A stretch of 64,000 bases of DNA from Rhabditoides inermis (lineage: Eukaryota > Nematoda > Chromadorea > Rhabditida > Rhabditidae): positions 124,001 to 188,000 of the forward strand of contig CAWZYM010000231.1 of assembly GCA_963966185.1 (NCBI GenBank), given 5' to 3'. This document shows, one piece after another, positions 7,901-17,888 of the stretch. A program made the position numbers and the translations under genes. Position 1 is the first letter of the stretch. The number at the start of each line of letters is the position of its first letter. The notes under the pieces are model-generated. The model was not told the origin of the DNA. It did not search any database and saw only the letters and a program-made list of their open reading frames with translations.

Positions 7901-10854
7901 TTTTCATAAGGGCTCTACAAGATGGTATAGATGGAGTTTGGTCCATTGCGAATTTGGTCAATGAAGGGACCATGCCCCCCAACCTGGTCAGTTGTTGTTC
8001 AAATCGATTTCTGAAGGACTCATTCGATTTGTCTCAACAATTTAACCTAGGAGTATCAGGAAAATTGCAGCCTGTCACTCTTTTCGCGCGAGGTGTGAAA
8101 CAGCTACACGGTTTAGCTCCAAAATTTGAAACGTAAATATCTCGAAAAGTATGGCCGGTCATGTGAATTTGAAAACGGTTTTCGACTAGTGGCCTCCTAG
8201 GGTATCTCTGATATCAGTTTGGTCACCATCGGCTTCTGTGACCTAAACAACACTCCATGTAAGACGAGCAGCAGTATCGTGTCCCGTTCGTCAGCAATCC
8301 ACTATTTTTTTTCTTTTCCTTCTTCTCCACTTACCAGTTACCAGGTCTATCTCTAGCTGTCTCACTGCGTTCGAGCGCAGCAGTCTAGTTAGATTCTACG
8401 TATTTCATTTAGTCTACTTTATTTTCATCATGAAAATCGAATGTTGCCTTTTTGGGGTGTAGAAAAAATATAGACTAATTACAAGGTGAAGATTTTTGTT
8501 ATTTCAGATTGGAAGAGTTGAAAAGTGACGGAAAAAAAGAATTTTGAGCAAAAAGACAACTTTTTTTTTTCAAAAATGACTTTCATGAAAAACTTTCTAT
8601 ATGACAAACGTTTTACAATGTTAAGACAAATCGAAGGCAACTTGGAAAGTTCAGCCGTACATCAGTACAGCCGTACATCAGTACAGCCGTACACCAGTAC
8701 AGCCGCAAAAAGTACAGCACATGACGTCATGTGGTGTACTGATGTACTTTTTCAAAAATAATCTTTAAAAAATGCGAGCGTAGACTCGTCAACCCCAATA
8801 TCGGCGCCCGTATTTTTGCAGCGGCGCCGGGCGCACTGTATTTTAAAAACTCTAAAATTATAAAGATAAAAAGTATAATTTCATAAAACTCATAGAAAAC
8901 GTTCCATTTCGCCTTTGTCTCCGCCAGTACCCTTGAGCAAGGCGCGGTAGTAGCTCATCTCGTTTTACCCCCCACACACACTATCGTATTATCACTGTAA
9001 CGTCCTTCTACAACTCTCACATTTTAATCACCCTTATATGCGATAAATTGAATTGAAAAAAAAACTCATAAAAATTATAGAAAACTCATAGAAAACTCAT
9101 AAAACTCATAGACTGTGAGGAATTTGTTGTTTCTCGCGCTCATTCGTTGATTGCGCACGCATCACAATGTGTTTTGTGTTGCAAGTGAATTAAGCAGCTA
9201 TTAAGTTCCCAATAATACAAAAAATACTGTGAAATAAATGTCAAAAAATACCGAAAAATGTCTGAAAATGCGAAATAAAATGTCAAAAAATATTGTAAAT
9301 TTTTACAATTTTCGCGCGTCATTGCCAAAATGTAGAAAAAAACGAAAAAATGTATTTTCGAAAATTTTGTCATTTTTTGAACTTAATAGCTGCTTGATAT
9401 ATATATATATGAAATATAACTTTTCCTGCATATATATCCGCGAATTTCCGGGTTGCAAGGAAATTCGACTTCGACCCGCTACGGCCCGGCCGTAGTGTCA
9501 TTCATTTGTTCACTGAACGGTGAATCCAGACGCACGCTATGCATGAGTTTCACGTCGCGTTTGGCTCCAGCGATTTAACAAAACTTTGTGGCCGTTAGAG
9601 GAATCCAACCTGCGACCACTTGAGCTCTGGGCTCGCTTACTATCCACTACGCTATGAGACCATGTTCTACGGGGCTTAGAAACAGACAAAAATGATGGCT
9701 TGAACATCTTTAAGATGGGAGAGTGTCTGCTTTGCGTTGTGATGCGTGCGCGACCAACGAATGAGCGCGAGAAACAACAAATTCCTCACAGTCTATGAGT
9801 TTTATGAATTTTCTATGAGTTTTATGAGTTTTATGAAATTATACTTTTTAACTTTATAATTTTAGAGTTTTTAAAAATGCAGTGCGCCGAAAAAAAAACG
9901 TAGAAGATCGATAACAAGGCGGAGCCATTCGGCTTGACCAATCATAGCGGCGCCGTAAGTCTATGCGGCGCCGCTGCAAAAATACGGGCGCCGATATTGA
10001 AATTGACGAGTCTACGCTCGCATTTTTCTAAATTATTTTCGAAAAAAACATCAGTACACCACATGACGTCATGTGGTGTACTCGTGACGTCATGTGCTGT
10101 ACTTTTTGCAGCTGTACTGGTGTGCGGCTGTACTGGTGTACGGCTGTACTGATGTACGGCTGAACTTTCCAGGTTGCCCAAATCGAACGAACTGTTCAGT
10201 CATTTTGGACAAAAACTGGCCGAGTTGAGGTCATGGAGTTGAGGTCAGTTGAGGTCACCAAATGTGCAGTTTGGATCATAACCACCTCTACTGCCTTGTA
10301 GAGCACCCTAAAACCCCTATACCTGCCCGAAATTTGTTCGATTCTTACGCGGATCGTGATATTGATATATTATACCTCTTCCAGAGTGTAGACAACAACC
10401 GGATCGATGTTGTTTGCGAGAGCTAGGGCGAGAGCTCTGCAATCAACAACTACTTCCAAACTGATATACTCGCTCACTGGTTCTCGAGACTCGTCCCCGC
10501 AAACATGTACATGTCGACTTGATCGAGGAAGGAGAGGATGTGCTTGGAGATCTCCAGTGGTAGGGAGGTGAACGGGTGCAAGGGGTCATACTGAATGACA
10601 TACTCTATACAACCTTTAAAAATTAAAGCAAAAACATACCTCTGCCTTCTGGAGGACAATCTTCTTATTCTCCGGATTCTCTCCGGTAGACTCCGCCTTG
10701 CGCTTCCCGCCGCACTTGTCCATCTAAACTTTTTTATCTCGCTCGGTGTATGGTTTACCTTTTGGTCTTCCTTCTCCCTTTCCTCGATGGCGACGCTGCG
10801 CTCTCCGTTTTCTTCATTCACGCGAGAGCGAGGCGAGCGACGTCTACCACTCAT
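4981..10854 (-). CDS. F-box protein, ten exons
   Basis: Exons (minus): 10854-10759, 10723-10640, 10602-10478, 10436-10376, 7802-7599, 7560-7457, 5861-5681, 5524-5375, 5323-5201 and 5160-4981. Phases agree throughout and give 435 residues. Exon 3 encodes an F-box (SLPLEISKHILSFLDQVDMY), the motif that binds Skp1 and recruits substrates to SCF ubiquitin ligases. The rest has no motif I recognise as WD or Leu-rich repeats; exon 5 has an acidic patch (NEDMDEEDVDVGEA). The N-terminus is Arg/Glu-rich. Start is the first ATG after a TTG-rich leader. Introns 4 (2.6 kb) and 6 (1.6 kb) hold related transposons; all others are under 160 bp. The donor of exon 6 is GTGGGT after ACAAA. Substrate and process are unknown. 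Confidence 0.82.
5525..5680. repeat. intron 7 with (GTCC)n-containing repeat end
   Basis: The intron contains ATATATAAAACGGTCTGTCC followed by repeated GTCC units and CAGTGACGC. A reverse-complement relative (AGCGTCACTTACAGACGGAC) is at 62730-62770. It looks like the end of a dispersed repeat; the family is unknown. Confidence 0.45.
5882..7430. mobile_element. inverted-repeat DNA element in intron 6 of the F-box gene (element 1)
   Basis: The termini are ATCACACGATCCGCGTAAG and its complement. The arms, about 475 bp each (5882-6355 and 6950-7430), are nearly identical inverted copies around a loop. No transposase frame is visible, so it is a non-autonomous fold-back element. From 6197 onward it holds about four diverged direct units of roughly 165-175 bp, each with a GTTGCCTT and a CGATGAAA-TGGC block. 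A target-site duplication could not be fixed. Confidence 0.85.
8270..8391 (-). pseudogene. copied fragment of F-box gene exons 5-6 inside element 2
   Basis: The segment 8341-8391 matches 7598-7648 with about three differences; that source is the end of exon 5. Upstream bases (CCCGTTCGTCAGCAATCCAC) resemble intron 5 and the start of exon 6 with more changes. The order and orientation are those of the gene, including a splice-donor-like CTTACCAG. It is too short and diverged to be functional. Confidence 0.75.
8901..9068 (+). mobile_element. LINE-like 3' fragment inserted in the left arm
   Basis: These 168 bases interrupt the left arm and are missing at the matching place in the right arm (near 9830). 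They end with GCGATAAATTGAATTGAAAA, a low-complexity tail typical of a non-LTR 3' end. No coding is visible. Confidence 0.55.
9396..9720 (-). mobile_element. SINE, family S2, copy in the right arm
   Basis: Read on the minus strand, a tRNA-like head (GCGTAGTGGATAGTAAGCG as A box region, GGTTGGATTCC as B box) is followed by a body with ATAGCGTGCGTCT and CAGTGAACAAATGAATG. The same head and body order is found at 47958-48140. The left arm lacks this sequence. The outer limits are approximate. Confidence 0.7.
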
Positions 10855-11215
10855 CACTGAACAATAAGACAACCCATAGAATATTACGAAAATATGATAA
10901 AGCCACGATCAAATGGAGACACCCACTCTCTCCCAGCTACCATACACCAGTAGGGCGACCGTATCATGCTTGCCTTACAATACTATATCAACGACAAAAA
11001 AGCGACGAAAACAAACGAAAATACAAAAAATGCGAAAAAATATCTGGGTGTGATTCTCGCGTTTAGAGTCTCTTTTACAAATGCACAAACACCCCGATTT
11101 TTTTTGATAATTCGGTAATTTCAAAATTACCGTTATTGATGAATTTCTCATGTTGTGAGAAAGATTCGATTATCGTCATTTCCCCGTTGCCGTCCTTCCT
11201 AGCCTGCCGAGCGCC
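10855..11215. promoter_or_regulatory. bidirectional promoter interval with a 20-bp palindrome
   Basis: This 361-bp interval separates the start of the minus-strand F-box gene from the plus-strand gene at about 11216. It is AT-rich and contains a near-perfect palindrome at 11113-11132 (CGGTAATTT-CA-AAATTACCG), a possible protein-binding site. No TATA box is evident in either direction. The function is inferred from position only. Confidence 0.45.
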
Positions 11216-12828
11216 ATGTTAGATGACGTACCTGTCGAACCCGACAAGAGAAGCAGTGCGTTCAAATTTTCCATCTTCCAGCACACTTGGCTGTGTTTAC
11301 ACTTTCCTACTTCTTGTTTAGTATGGGGATCCATAGCCAAGACGAAATCGATCATGACAGCAGCTGTAGCTGTGGCGGTTACTCCGAAGAAAACTTCGGA
11401 CAGGGACCACAGTCAGGTTGGAGAGGGTAGACAACCTGGAGACAACGAATCATTTAAAGAGCAGCAAGAAAACGAAGACTATCTCGGAAGCGGTGTTGGA
11501 GATGAAGGTGGGGAGGGGAGAAGGGAAGGGAGGGGGACGTGTGTTGCAAAGAGATGTGCAGGGAGGGAGCGGCAAGGAGCGGGAGCGTCGCAAGTCTCGG
11601 GAGAGAGCGGAGAGGGACGCGCGAAGGGCTAAGCTGCGCAGAGCACCCAGCGCCACCGTCGCACAGGCACGCTCACACATTTCATCGAATCAATCGATTA
11701 TCGATCGATTGTTATCAGTTGTTGTCGGACTACGACGAATCGATCCGCAACAAGAAGAAGCCGCGGCGGAGACGGTCCGTGTCTTTCCGAGAGGTCGCCA
11801 AGGTGAGGTGGACTGGGATGAAGAGGTCAGGGAAGTGGTTGCAGAAAACTGACGATACCGGGTCGTCAGCGACAACCGTCGACAGTTCGAGTCCCTTCGG
11901 TCCCCTGCCCTCCGCCTATCCAACACCATCCAAGCCCGTGCTCTCCTCCAAGAAGCGCCTTTCATTCAACACACTCATGAGCGATCCCGGTACGGGGTAC
12001 TGTACAGTACCGTATACAATTATTACAGACAACTGGTCGGCGCACACGTGTAATCACTTGCTCATTCTCATATTGGTGGCGTTCATGCAGGGATATTGCG
12101 ACGAGCTGGACAAGTTCAACAAGTATTCACAAGGTGAATCGTTCCGCTCCCCTCCCCCCTTCTCTCTATCACGAATTCACTTCAGTGGAGGTTGACTACG
12201 AGCCGTATGGTCGGTGTCTGCGGGAGGGATACCGAGATGTGAGCGGGAATCAGCTGCAGAGACTGGGCATAGACGAGAACCTATTCAAACACAAGACCAC
12301 ATTTCTCGATGCGGTAGGAAGAGAGAAATGGGGAGAGAAAGAGAGGAAACAGGAGGGAGAGAGAGAGAAGAAAGAGAAGAAAGAGAAGAGAGAGAAGAGA
12401 GAGAAGAGAGAAAAAGAAAAGAGATTGTTGCAGCTGGACTTTGGCGAGCAGGAGCACCGCCGGCTCACCAAGACGCGCAATCTCATCCAGAAGCAAAAGA
12501 GCGGAGAGGTACCACCACCCCTCTCTATCTCACCCCTCTCTCCCTCTCTCCCTCTCTCACCTTCTCCCCTCCCCTCTCTCCCTCTCACAGTTCCTTGCAG
12601 CTATGGGGTCGTGCAGTGGGCATGTTGCTGTCGCTGGTCATCTACCGCTCCAGCAACCGCACTGGAATCCTGCTGGGAGTGCTGTCGGTGCTGTGTGGAT
12701 ACGCACTCATCACGGCTCGTTCCGCTCTTTCCTTCCCATCAATCTCACATCTCACATTCAGGCGTTCCCCACCGAAGAAGTGTTCGTCTCCGGATACTTT
12801 CTCGTATACGCCGGTCATGCGGTGAGAG

Positions 12829-12879
<51 letters not shown>

Positions 12880-14059
12880 CGGGGAGCCATTTAGATGGCC
12901 TACATCTTCGCGTTGCTCAACTCATTCGACTCTATGTCGTACTGGTCGCGTCTTCTGTGTTTCACGGTGCCTTCCATTCCATTCGATTGCCCTCCCTTCA
13001 TCCACTCCTCCAGGCGTCCACTCTGTCGAATGGCCTGGGTGCGGTCGTGTCCCTATGTCTCATCTACGCAGTCGACGACTGGACCTTCATCTGTGGCTAT
13101 CTCTGCTTGTTCACCCTCGTCATCCTGGTCTTCGTACACAAGTGGGTGCGCTCTTCCCATGTCGTCACTTCCGTCGACTTGCAGTTGCACGAAGAAGAGT
13201 CACTCCGAGATCCTCTTGTCCCTCAATCTTCGCAGAATCATGCGACTGTTTGGGTTGAAGAACAACAGTACGAATCGCAATGCCACCGAGAGACTTCTAG
13301 AGGCGACACTATACAAGTCAGAATCCCCCCCCCCTCTCTCTCCCCCCTCTCACGCTCTCTTTCTTCACGCTCTGTACAATCCACTACTTACAGTGAGCAC
13401 GCTCCGAAGACATTTTCCGAGTACTTCAGACTCGTCGCTATCAACAAACTCTTTATAGTCAACGTCTTCTTTTACGTCTTTTGCTCGTCAGTATTTACCT
13501 TTTCTCCCTCACTGCCTCTTCTTCCACTCCTCTCACCCTTGCTTTCCAGCATGTACACCTTCTACTCTCCCATCCACATATCCTCTGAATCCGTTCACCT
13601 CCATCTTCCACCTATCGAAACCGAACTCTTCCTACTCCTCTCTCGATCAGCAGCCGCCCTCGTCGCCTATGTCTCTCTACGGTACGCCCCGCCCCTCTGA
13701 GCCACGCCCCCTTGTAGGTGGCTGGGTCTTCGCGCGACGCTGGTCGTGTCGTTTCTTCTCGTGTGCTCTGATGTGGTGCCGTTCACAATTTTGTCGAGGT
13801 TCATCTATGATGACTGCCTCGACAAGGCCAGCTACTCACATGGTAACCTGAACCCGTATACTGTAACTGTACTGTCCGTATACTGTATTTATTGTAAATT
13901 GTATTGTCATTCCTTCTGACACGAGACTTCTAGACGCGCATGCGGGTTTTCTGTCGGAAAGCTGGATATGGACCCTCTTCTACCTACTGCACATTGTCGG
14001 CAGGGAACTCGACGCGGCTGCACTCACCATATGGTTCTTCGAATGGGTAGGAAGAGAGA

Positions 14060-14109
<50 letters not shown>

Positions 14110-14397
14110 TTCCAGGTGCCTCCAACGATCCGCCGACACACCTACTTCATCCAGACCCTTCTCATGCTGATTGGAACGATGGCTCTTTTCTTTTATACCT
14201 ACAGAATAGTTAGGCTGCGAATCTACGCCTCCTTGAACCCCGCCCCTTTCAGAAAACCAACATGCTGGACTATGACCAGTTGACTCGCGCTCTCTCACAC
14301 GCACTTATCATACCTCTATTCTTCTACTTCTTCCGATGCAATGGAGCGATGACATTCTATGAGCTGGAGGGTCAATATGAACAGTCAGTTTGGAGAC

Positions 14398-14441
<44 letters not shown>

Positions 14442-14527
14442 GTTGTAGTGCGGATTCGGAGGATGATGAGTGTTTGGGAGATGCTGAGAAGGAGTTCCGC
14501 AAGAAAGAAGATGACTGGGTTGGATGA
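11216..14527 (+). CDS. polytopic membrane protein with long basic N-terminus, unrecognised
   Basis: Exons are traceable from about 11412 to a stop at 14525-14527; the first exons and the true start are unresolved. The N-terminal part is Arg/Lys-rich (KERERRKSRERAERDARRAK, RNKKKPRRRRSVSF) with short possible phosphosite stretches. Then come a conserved-looking soluble block (GYCDELDKFNKYSQVEVDYE) and many hydrophobic segments (GMLLSLVIYRSSNRTGILLG, LGAVVSLCLIYAVDDWTFIC, LTRALSHALIIPLFFYFF). The C-terminus is acidic (DSEDDECLGDAEKEFRKKED). The spacing of segments and a large middle loop allow an MFS-like transporter, but I cannot name the family. Introns contain several long (AG)n runs. One junction near 12718-12765 does not keep frame, so the model is provisional. 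It could be two genes. Confidence 0.5.
12831..12872 (+). repeat. (AG)n microsatellite in intron
   Basis: A perfect AG run in an intron of the membrane protein gene. Similar intronic runs occur at 14056-14106 and 14400-14438 in the same gene. Confidence 0.95.
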
Positions 14528-15363
14528 ACAGAACATACTTAACTTACAATAATTATACGTCATTAACATATATAAGTGTTAAGCATCTAAATTATACATT
14601 AAGTGTAGCCAGTTTGTTTTCAGTGGGAAGTCTCGATTTGGTTTACATTCGTACATAAAGTGTTATACGTTTAATATCTGTCACAATTGAAGAAAATTAA
14701 AGTGTTGCTCTTGTTCATGCTGAAAAATAGAATACATTCAATGTAATGCATAAAAATAAACGGAGGTTGGATCTTCGCTATTAACTTTGAATCAATCAAA
14801 CCTAGAAAGTAATATGCTTTCATACATATTAAGTAAATTACTATGCTGAATATTCATGAAACATGACACAGTTTCCATCTCACGAAGGAAGACAGTCAGT
14901 CACCTCCCTTTTCGCTTTCGTCTCTCCTGCCACCTTCATTTTCCTTTCACCTTTCTCTCACCCTCCTTCTCTACTCTAAGTACTCCTTTCTCTCTCTTTC
15001 ACTTTGTTCCCGCTCTATTTTACACTTTTTCTTCATTTTTCCAATATGTTTTCGCTACAATTGATATGAAATAAACCAGTTCATGTGTTTTCATATTAAT
15101 ATATTGATAACGCACTTATTTCTTTCCTGTCTCTGGTATGTGTGTGTTTCAAGTGTCCTGGATAATAATTCATGGTCGACGGGCGATGAGTGCGACTCAG
15201 ACTCTTGCAACTCCAGCTAGCTTCCTGCCAACTCATGTATTTCCTCACTCTCCTCTGTAGCCAGCCCACTCGCAGCCCACTCTCATTCTCATTGTATAAC
15301 CCGTACCCGTACATCGTACTATTCGATCAAGCGATTTGTCTACGTAATAATCGCTTCAGAATC
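14528..15363. other. gene-free stretch between membrane protein and chemoreceptor genes
   Basis: AT-rich sequence with a pyrimidine-rich part near 14900-15040. I see no gene, repeat family or clear promoter motif. It probably contains the 3' UTR of the upstream gene and the promoter of the chemoreceptor. Confidence 0.4.
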
Positions 15364-16098
15364 ATGGAAGTCGTAGTTGTATTCATCATTACTAGCATAA
15401 TAATATTCACGATATTCGGTGTTTGGGGCAATCTGAATTTGCTGTTTGCAACGAGGCGACCTCAGTTCCGCGGAAAACACGGTGCGTTTTCCCGCATGTC
15501 TTTTCTCTTGTCGGTTTTTTTGTGACCGCCTATTATAGTATCATTCAGGAGTTCTCCTCACTATGTCTGCCTTTTTCGACATAATCTGCATTCTCTCTGA
15601 ACATGTGAACATCACGTTTCGACTCAATTATCCCCATGGAGGTATTTTAGGTTCTTTTGGTGATATACATTTTTACTCATCAGTAATCAGGTAGCAGCAT
15701 GTAAAAAACAGTTTGCTTGTATGCAAACAATGACTTAGGACAGCAGGAAGAAAGTAGAAGTAGGAAGTAGGAAGTAGAAAGTAGAAGAAAGAAAGTAGGA
15801 AGGAGCACATGTAATCTGACTTTCTTACCTTTTCACAAAATTGATGTGTGTATGAATGTAGGCTGTTCCGTTCAGGCATCCCTCGATCGAGGTGCTATCC
15901 GTGGATGTCGATCTATGTCTATTCCGTCACCCAGCAGGCCCTTCTCTCACTTGTCATCGCCATCGATCTACTCATTGCAGTCGCTGCGCCCTTCTTGTCA
16001 GTCACTCTCGAAACTCAGTTCATTTTCATTTAACACTTGCCACTTCAGCCATAGAAACACATCTACGATACGCTTCATTGTTCCAATGTTGATGCCTG

Positions 16099-16149
<51 letters not shown>

Positions 16150-16497
16150 GGAGGGAGGGAGAGAGAGGGGGGACAAAGAGAGAGAAAGAGAGGGAGAGAG
16201 AGGGAGAGAGAGAGAGAAAGAGGGAGGGAGGGAGAGAGAGAGAGGGGGGGGAAGAGAGAGAGAGGGGGGGGAAGAGAGAGAGAGAGAGAGAGAGAAAGAG
16301 GGAGGGAGAGAGAGAGAAAGAGAGGGAGAGAGAGGGAGAGAGAGAGAGAAAGAGGGAGGGAGAGAGAGAGAAAGAGGGAGGGAGGGAGAGAGAGGGGGGA
16401 GAAAGAGAGAGAAAGAGAGGGAGAGAGAGGGAGAGAGAGAGAGAAAGAGGGAGGGAGGGAGAGAGAGAGAGGGGGGGAAGAGAGAGAGAGAGGGGGG

Positions 16498-16546
<49 letters not shown>

Positions 16547-17243
16547 TTTCAGTCATCATCATATCTGTCCTCATTACTGGCTGGGGTTGGATATCAATGA
16601 ACTCTTCACCCATTGCTTTCTGTAACCCTCCATTATCGTTATCACCACGAGTGTCCACGATTTGGGTGAGTTCAGAGTAATTAGAAAATGATCATACCTG
16701 TCATTTTACAATCTTTGTTTAGATTCGAACGCAATTCGCTTCCAATATTCTTCTCATCGCAACATGTCTCCTCACTTGTTGGCTATTTCACAAGAAAGGT
16801 ATATTTGATTTTGTTTCCATTTTCATCAACTCTTTTTAGTTACTTCAAATAACGCCGTGAAGAAAGCTTCGATGCGCACGCAAAAGAAAGTATGTGTGAT
16901 CTCATAACCACCATAGTGTTATAACATTCAGTTATTCCGCGCCCTCCTTCTCCTTCTCATAGCATTCGCAGTGTCTTCCATCTTCATGTTCCTCCTTCAT
17001 ATCATTCCCACTCATCTCGGATGGACACAGATACTGTGGGCGGGGTGGGCGGGGCCAGAGTGGGCGGGGCGTGCAACTGTTCTTCAGGTGCTGTTCGCTA
17101 TGATCACTCACTGTCAGAACTATTACATATTAGCGCTCTCATCGGCAGAGTACCGGAAAGTTTTCGGGTATGTTGTGATTACGTTTTGTTTACTTCATGT
17201 TACAACCCAGCGATTGATATTCTTGCAAAGTCGATCGCTGTGA
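15364..17243 (+). CDS. seven-transmembrane chemoreceptor (Srsx-like GPCR)
   Basis: Exons: 15364-15481, 15549-15641, 15876-15996, 16049-16098, 16553-16665, 16723-16798, 16840-16889 and 16932 to about 17165 or 17243; phases agree. The first helix has the GN motif (FGVWGNLNLLFATRRP). Helix 3 ends in DLLIAVAAPF, where rhodopsin-like receptors carry DRY/DRF. Further helices are VPMLMPVIIISVLITGWGWI, ASNILLIATCLLTCWLF, ALLLLLIAFAVSSIFMFLLH and MITHCQNYYILALSSAEYRK, the last resembling the end of helix 7 plus start of helix 8. Such receptors sense odorants or peptides in nematode neurons. Intron 4 is almost entirely AG repeat. The end after SSAEYRKVFG overlaps a dispersed repeat. The ligand is unknown. 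Confidence 0.75.
16099..16545 (+). repeat. (AG)n/(GGGA)n tract filling a chemoreceptor intron
   Basis: About 445 bp of AG repeats broken by AAAGAGGGAGGGAGGG and GGGGGGGAAG motifs, in higher-order units of about 60-100 bp. It occupies nearly the whole intron between GTAAGAG and TCTTTCAG. Confidence 0.95.
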
Positions 17244-17340
17244 GGGTTGATCAGAGGAATACGGAGAGTCAGCTCGCTCCAATATCAAGAGAGTTTTTCG
17301 AGCTGCATGCGAGGTAGATTAAAGATCGATCGCTCTGGCG
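17232..17340 (-). repeat. dispersed repeat R, copy 1
   Basis: Its reverse complement resembles 41846-41980 and 59295-59435. Shared blocks are CGCCAGAGCGAT, a GATCTACC region and TGACTCTCCGT. The chemoreceptor's last reading frame runs into it. Confidence 0.65.
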
Positions 17341-17888
17341 TAGAATATACGTATTCGACAGTGATACACGATTTTGGCAAGTCGCGAGCGACGTTGTGAG
17401 TTGTAAGACGAGAGACGTTCCCAATCTCTTCAGAATTGTCTCGACAGGCAATCATGGGTCAACAAAGTTTCACGATTAGCGCCAACTAGTTCTCGAGAGC
17501 AGACAGTGTGCAAGAGGCAACTTGAAATGAGAACAACTTGAGAGGGAGACATAGAATTATTGAAAATGTGCATATGTTTTCAGTGAGCAGCTGAACTGGT
17601 GTCTCGGATGCGTGAGAGCACGAGACGGGAACACGAATCGATTGCACTTCGGTCACGATTCCACTGTTGCCATGCTTCCACGAACACACAGGACGCCCGT
17701 ATGAACTGTCTTATTCATGTCAGTGACGGGAAGGGAAGGTTGCGAAGTCAAATTTATAAAATAAAATATTTTCTCTCATACGCAAGTGAAATCATGTCAG
17801 TTGATATGTAAAGTCTCTGTGAACATCGTAAAAAGTGAAACAACAACAATAACATGACGTCACACGTGGAGAAGTGTTGTTGTGGTCG
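17341..17888. other. gene-free stretch
   Basis: Between repeat R and the 3' end of the folylpolyglutamate synthase gene I see no gene or recognisable element. Confidence 0.4.

Larger units (their letters stand above)
8630..10190. repeat. large inner inverted repeat with CRE-like palindromes
   Basis: Left arm 8630-9215 and right arm 9370-10190 are inverted copies. Shared blocks include GCGAGCGTAGACTCGTCAA, CGGCGCCCGTATTTTTGCAG and GACTGTGAGGAATTTGTTG. Near the outer ends are tandem CAGTACAGCCGTACAT units and CACATGACGTCATGTGGTGT palindromes. The arms differ by insertions on each side, listed separately. Confidence 0.8.
7836..10360. mobile_element. inverted-repeat DNA element in intron 4 of the F-box gene (element 2)
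   Basis: The outer ends match element 1 (ATCACACGAT-TGTGTAAGAAT at left, CTTACGCGGATCGTGAT at right), followed on each side by the same roughly 230-bp subterminal sequence. Inside lies a second, larger fold-back (arms about 8630-9215 and 9370-10190) rich in TGACGTCA palindromes, plus a LINE-like piece, a SINE and a fragment of the host gene. No transposase frame is seen. Confidence 0.82.

Noticed and set aside
9590..9665. tRNA gene on the minus strand
   Set aside because: A and B boxes are present, but the sequence is followed by the S2 SINE body and lies inside a transposon arm.
11539..12195. 218-residue continuous plus-strand frame as one exon
   Set aside because: It crosses several GT-AG pairs that keep a better frame; the repeated charged composition keeps alternative frames open.
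16026..16658. Long open frames through the AG repeat (Arg/Glu-rich one strand, Ser/Leu-rich other)
   Set aside because: Purely a product of the dinucleotide repeat; the region is a chemoreceptor intron with proper splice sites.
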